Notes under the pieces: model-generated
The model's database searches: none
What the model was told of the DNA's origin: nothing
What the model saw: the letters and a program-made list of their open reading frames with translations, nothing else
Program-made: the position numbers and the translations under genes
DNA from: an uncultured Lachnospira sp.
GTDB taxonomy: Bacteria > Bacillota > Clostridia > Lachnospirales > Lachnospiraceae
Direction: 5' to 3'
Assembly: GCA_947306285.1 (NCBI GenBank)
Contig: CAMZGB010000034.1
Location: 1 to 9,295 of the forward strand
DNA length: 9,295 bases
In this document: piece by piece, positions 6,396 to 9,295 of the stretch
How positions within the stretch are numbered: the stretch's first letter is position 1
Layout: every line of letters starts with the position of its first letter

Positions 6396-7573
6396 TAGTT
6401 ACTTCCTGCTATAAAACCTGTTGCCCACGCAAAATAAAGGTTATATCCTCCACACCTACTATCAACATCAATTAACTCACCACAGAGATACAAATTATCA
6501 TGCCCCTTAACTCTCATAGTTTTTGAATCAATACAATCAGTAGATACTCCGCCTTTTGTTACTTGAGCAAAATCAAAATCTCTTTTTCCTGTGATGACCA
6601 CTTCATAGTCCTTAATTAAGTTAACTGCATTTTCTAGAATGTCTTGTGTTACATCTGCATCTTTATGCACATCTAACTCATCAACTATCAAAGCCGCCAA
6701 TTTATCATTTAACAAACCACAAAGAAGGTTGTATATTCCTAAATTGTTGGTGGAAAGCAATACATTTAAGTCGTTGATCAAATCTTCTTTGTCTGTATCG
6801 TTTACAAAATCTATATGCACTTCATTTCCTGCTTTTGCAAATCTAGAAATATTAAAAACTGGAATTCCTGAAATGCCGTAATCAGTAATTTGAACTTGCC
6901 CAAATTCTTCAGTTATTAACTTTTCTTCATCAAACAATTTAATCTTAGCATTAACTCTAACACCACTAGCTTTTGTAATGTTTGATTCTGATATTAAAGC
7001 TGTTAACGCCGGTTCTAAATTGTCGATTTTCAATCCCATCTGTTCTAGTGACGCTAAAACATTCTTTGGAGAATCAATGTTTGTGTAGGATAAACCACCC
7101 GAAGCAACAATTAACTTCTCACACTCATATACATAACCACAGTCAACAAAATATATGCCGTCTTTATAATCAATTTTATTTACTTCATTGTTTGTCTTGA
7201 TTTTTACACCAATGCTTTCAGCGTAGTTTCTAAGCGCATTAACAACAGTTGTTGCTTGCATACTTGAGGGATAAATATATCCATCTTCATTTTTAGTAAT
7301 TACACCAATCTTCTTAAAGAAGTTTGTGAATCTTTTAAATGAAAACGAATCCAATACATCACTTACAAAATCATTAGAAGAATCAGTGTCATCATAGTAA
7401 TCTTCTGGCACTATTCCAACATGAGCCATATTGCAATGACCATTACCTGTCATAAGTAGTTTTCTTCCAACCTTATTTTCTTTTTCTAAGAGAGTAACTT
7501 CATCACCTTTTTCTTTGGCGCGAATACTTGCAACCAATCCTGAAGCTCCTGCTCCTATCACAATTACGTTCAT
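6395..7573 (-). CDS. HI0933/YhiN-family FAD-binding oxidoreductase (COG2081, TIGR00275-type)
   Basis: A soluble flavoprotein of 392 residues, the normal length for the family. Visible landmarks are the N-terminal VIVIGAGASGLVAS (3-16; GxGxxG), the FAD ribose-binding acid in VTLLEK, the family signature GRKLLMTGNGHCN (36-48), VASGGLSY, TKGGVSTDCI (339-348), and the closing segment LYLCGELIDVDSRCGGYN (361-378). Databases often call relatives aminoacetone oxidase family. The E. coli member YhiN has been reported as RdsA, the FAD/NADH-dependent enzyme making dihydrouridine in 23S rRNA, so an RNA-modification role is plausible but inferred. The signature usually reads G-[R/K]-CN and here has His45, a mild oddity. 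ATG at 7573 has AGGAG (7580-7584) 6 bases upstream. It follows the flippase gene by 69 bases and overlaps the next flavoprotein gene by one base. Confidence 0.92.
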   Translation of the reverse strand: MNVIVIGAGASGLVASIRAKEKGDEVTLLEKENKVGRKLLMTGNGHCNMAHVGIVPEDYYDDTDSSNDFVSDVLDSFSFKRFTNFFKKIGVITKNEDGYIYPSSMQATTVVNALRNYAESIGVKIKTNNEVNKIDYKDGIYFVDCGYVYECEKLIVASGGLSYTNIDSPKNVLASLEQMGLKIDNLEPALTALISESNITKASGVRVNAKIKLFDEEKLITEEFGQVQITDYGISGIPVFNISRFAKAGNEVHIDFVNDTDKEDLINDLNVLLSTNNLGIYNLLCGLLNDKLAALIVDELDVHKDADVTQDILENAVNLIKDYEVVITGKRDFDFAQVTKGGVSTDCIDSKTMRVKGHDNLYLCGELIDVDSRCGGYNLYFAWATGFIAGSN

Positions 7574-7579
7574 AACAAA

Positions 7580-7584
7580 CTCCT
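7580..7584 (-). promoter_or_regulatory. Ribosome binding site AGGAG of the HI0933-family gene
   Basis: AGGAG on the minus strand with a 6-base spacer to ATG 7573. It fixes the start of the first flavoprotein. I saw no convincing promoter between it and the flippase stop, so this gene probably relies on read-through from the upstream transcript or on a promoter inside the flippase gene. Confidence 0.75.
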
Positions 7585-7605
7585 AATTGTTTATCCTTAA
7601 ATAGC

Positions 7606-7638
7606 AAAAAATACATGCATTAAGAGCACATATTTTTT
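7606..7638 (-). terminator. Weak, symmetrical A6/T6 hairpin, possible intrinsic terminator or attenuator
   Basis: On the minus strand, A6 leads into a 13-base stem (two G-T wobbles in the middle) with a 7-base loop, ending in T6. The stem tip is TGTGC / GCATG and the stem is mostly A-T. It lies just after the flippase stop codon. The same element reads as hairpin plus T6 on the plus strand, so it is bidirectional in form. The low GC content of the stem means termination would be partial, which would let some transcription continue into the flavoprotein genes. Confidence 0.45.
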
Positions 7639-7642
7639 GACT

Positions 7643-9295
7643 TTATATTAATTTAACTTTCTTTAGAACATTTACAAGCAAGGTACCTTTAGGCAAGTCT
7701 AAGATTTCCTCCTCAGATATTGCCTTTATTTTAATTAACAATATTCCATATACAATTACACCAATTACTATAGCAACAATCGTAGATACAATATTGTTTG
7801 ATACTTTCATTAATAACCAATATGAACCAAAAGCAAATACGCCCATAAACAATGCTGCGATAAATGGTTTAATAAATATCGCCATAAAGTCATGTTTGTA
7901 ATCCATATACTTTTTAATTGAAAATGCATTTAAAACACAAACAAGTGCTGCAAAGGTAATGTCTCCAATTACTACTCCGTAAATTCCAAGTTTAAATACT
8001 AACAAAAGTATTGGTAGCAAAACTAAATGTACCACTAGTGATATTGCTGAGTTTTTTATTGGAATACTTAAATGATCAATTCCTTGTAAGATAGCGTTAC
8101 TAATTGTTGAAAGCGAAAATGCTACTACTGTTAAAACACTGAATGCCATCATAATTGCTATCTCAGTTTCAGTTCCAGCATTTACACCAAACAACAACTT
8201 GTTTATTGGAAGACCTAACACAGATAATCCAACACCACAAGGTATTGCAATCATCATCGAAAACTTAAATGCTTGATTTACTTTTTCAGTCAACTCTCCT
8301 TTGTTTTTAGCAACATATGATCTAACCAATGACGGAACCATAGCTGTAGATAATGCCGCGGCTATTGCAATCGGCATTGTAGTTAGCAACCTATACTTTG
8401 CGCTATAGATTCCCCAGTCTTCAGCTCTAGCTGTCGTAGACATATGGAAAAATTTATGCATTATGTTTTGAAATATTGGATTATCAAGTAAGTTACTAAT
8501 GTTATAAATTGTCGTACTTAAAAGAACAGGCAATATAGTAAATGTCAAAATCTTAGTAACTCTAGAGTACTTATCAACTTGAATAGTTGTGTCCATTTTG
8601 ATTTTTGCCTTAATATTTTTACGTTTTCGCAAAAGAATAATTGTTATAACAAGTAACGCTGCAATTGCACCCGATAGTGTTCCTAACGTTCCACCGGCAG
8701 CACCTAATGAAGCTTTCGCAGTAGCTTGTGGCATTCCATATGATTTATACAATGCATAGCCAGCTGCTCCTAATTCCATTGCTGCAAACACACTTACAAA
8801 CGCATTAACAATTTGCTCAAAGATTTGAGAAATGGCTGTCGGAACCATATTGCCCATACCCTGGAAGAATCCTCTCATTACTCCGAGCACGCATGCAACA
8901 GTCAGTGTTGGTGCTAAGATTTTAAGAGCATATGCAGATGGTGCACTCTTATAAACAGATGATGCTAACCAGTCTGCTCCCAAATAAGCAAATAAACCAA
9001 CAATAACGCCTAGTATTAGCGCAAAGATCAATGAACCTTTAAACACTCTCTGGGCGTTCTTGTATTCTTTTTTCTGTAGTTTTTCTGAAACAATTTTTGA
9101 TACAGCTAGTGGCATACTTTGTGATGATAGCAACAATAAAACATTGTAGATATCAAACGCTGTTGAGTAATATCCATTACCCTCATCGCCAAGAATTCTT
9201 GTTAGAGGAATTCGGTAAACCAAACCTATCACTCTAACAAGAATACCTGCAATCGCTAATATACTACCTTGTATCACAAAACTGTTTTTGTTAAA
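7643..9295 (-). CDS. SpoVB/MurJ-type lipid-linked glycan flippase (5'-truncated by window edge)
   Basis: A polytopic membrane protein of the MOP superfamily (COG2244), probably moving lipid-linked cell-wall or surface-glycan precursors across the membrane. There are 550 codons visible and the frame stays open to the right edge. A GTG at 9277 is a possible start, but the preceding residues FNKNSF match the usual N-terminal KNSF lead of the family, so the true start is probably outside the window. Landmarks, numbered from the first visible codon: a first membrane helix ending in IGLVYRIPL then TRILGDEGNGYY (to 43); FQGMGNMVPTAISQIFEQ (144-161), the conserved Gln-Gly loop; LQGIDHLSIP (403-412); and a basic C-terminal tail with LPKGTLLVNVLKK. 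Hydrophobic segments suggest about 14 membrane helices with a charged cytoplasmic loop near 222-246. Whether it is the lipid II flippase itself (YtgP-like), a sporulation SpoVB, or an exopolysaccharide exporter cannot be settled from sequence alone. Confidence 0.92.
   Translation of the reverse strand, partial: FNKNSFVIQGSILAIAGILVRVIGLVYRIPLTRILGDEGNGYYSTAFDIYNVLLLLSSQSMPLAVSKIVSEKLQKKEYKNAQRVFKGSLIFALILGVIVGLFAYLGADWLASSVYKSAPSAYALKILAPTLTVACVLGVMRGFFQGMGNMVPTAISQIFEQIVNAFVSVFAAMELGAAGYALYKSYGMPQATAKASLGAAGGTLGTLSGAIAALLVITIILLRKRKNIKAKIKMDTTIQVDKYSRVTKILTFTILPVLLSTTIYNISNLLDNPIFQNIMHKFFHMSTTARAEDWGIYSAKYRLLTTMPIAIAAALSTAMVPSLVRSYVAKNKGELTEKVNQAFKFSMMIAIPCGVGLSVLGLPINKLLFGVNAGTETEIAIMMAFSVLTVVAFSLSTISNAILQGIDHLSIPIKNSAISLVVHLVLLPILLLVFKLGIYGVVIGDITFAALVCVLNAFSIKKYMDYKHDFMAIFIKPFIAALFMGVFAFGSYWLLMKVSNNIVSTIVAIVIGVIVYGILLIKIKAISEEEILDLPKGTLLVNVLKKVKLI

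Noticed and set aside
1..9295. Mobile element, CRISPR, tRNA/rRNA, riboswitch, toxin-antitoxin or defence locus
   Set aside because: I saw no direct repeats with spacers, transposase or integrase motifs, tRNA-like cloverleaf or long structured leader. Intergenic gaps are at most about 72 bases and the genes are housekeeping in type.

Overview
The window is a stretch of ordinary, densely coding bacterial chromosome. By eye the GC content is low, in the mid-30s percent. Every supported gene lies on the minus strand. The low GC, strong AGGAG-type ribosome binding sites, the miaB-mutS gene order and the style of the proteins point to an anaerobic low-GC Firmicute. Clostridia is likely, and the family Lachnospiraceae (Butyrivibrio, Lachnospira or Eubacterium-like) is my best guess, but the sequence alone does not prove it.

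Reading in the direction of transcription, from the right edge to the left, the first gene is the 5'-truncated SpoVB/MurJ-type lipid-linked glycan flippase (7643-9295). A gap of 69 bases holding an A/T-rich hairpin follows. Next come two FAD-dependent oxidoreductases whose stop and start codons share one base: an HI0933/YhiN-family protein (6395-7573) and a COG2509-type protein (4830-6395). A second, 72-base gap carries a convincing sigma-A promoter (4788-4816) overlapping a dyad. It launches a second operon: an unrecognised 393-residue beta-rich protein (3576-4757), 5-formyltetrahydrofolate cyclo-ligase (3039-3566), the tRNA methylthiotransferase MiaB (1625-3031), and MutS (1-1628), which is cut by the left edge before its ATPase domain.

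The second operon is tightly packed. There are 9 bases between the unknown gene and the cyclo-ligase, an overlap or abutment at the cyclo-ligase/miaB junction, and a TTGA overlap of the miaB stop with the mutS start. It joins one-carbon metabolism, tRNA modification and DNA mismatch repair. The last two are commonly linked in Firmicutes. The HI0933-family protein may act in RNA modification too, because its E. coli relative YhiN has been reported as the 23S rRNA dihydrouridine synthase RdsA. That transfer of function is inference.

I found no mobile element, CRISPR array, tRNA, rRNA, riboswitch, phage remnant or defence system. No gene-free stretch exceeds 75 bases. The least explained items are the 393-residue protein at the head of the mutS operon, the flavoprotein pair, and the dyad over the operon promoter.
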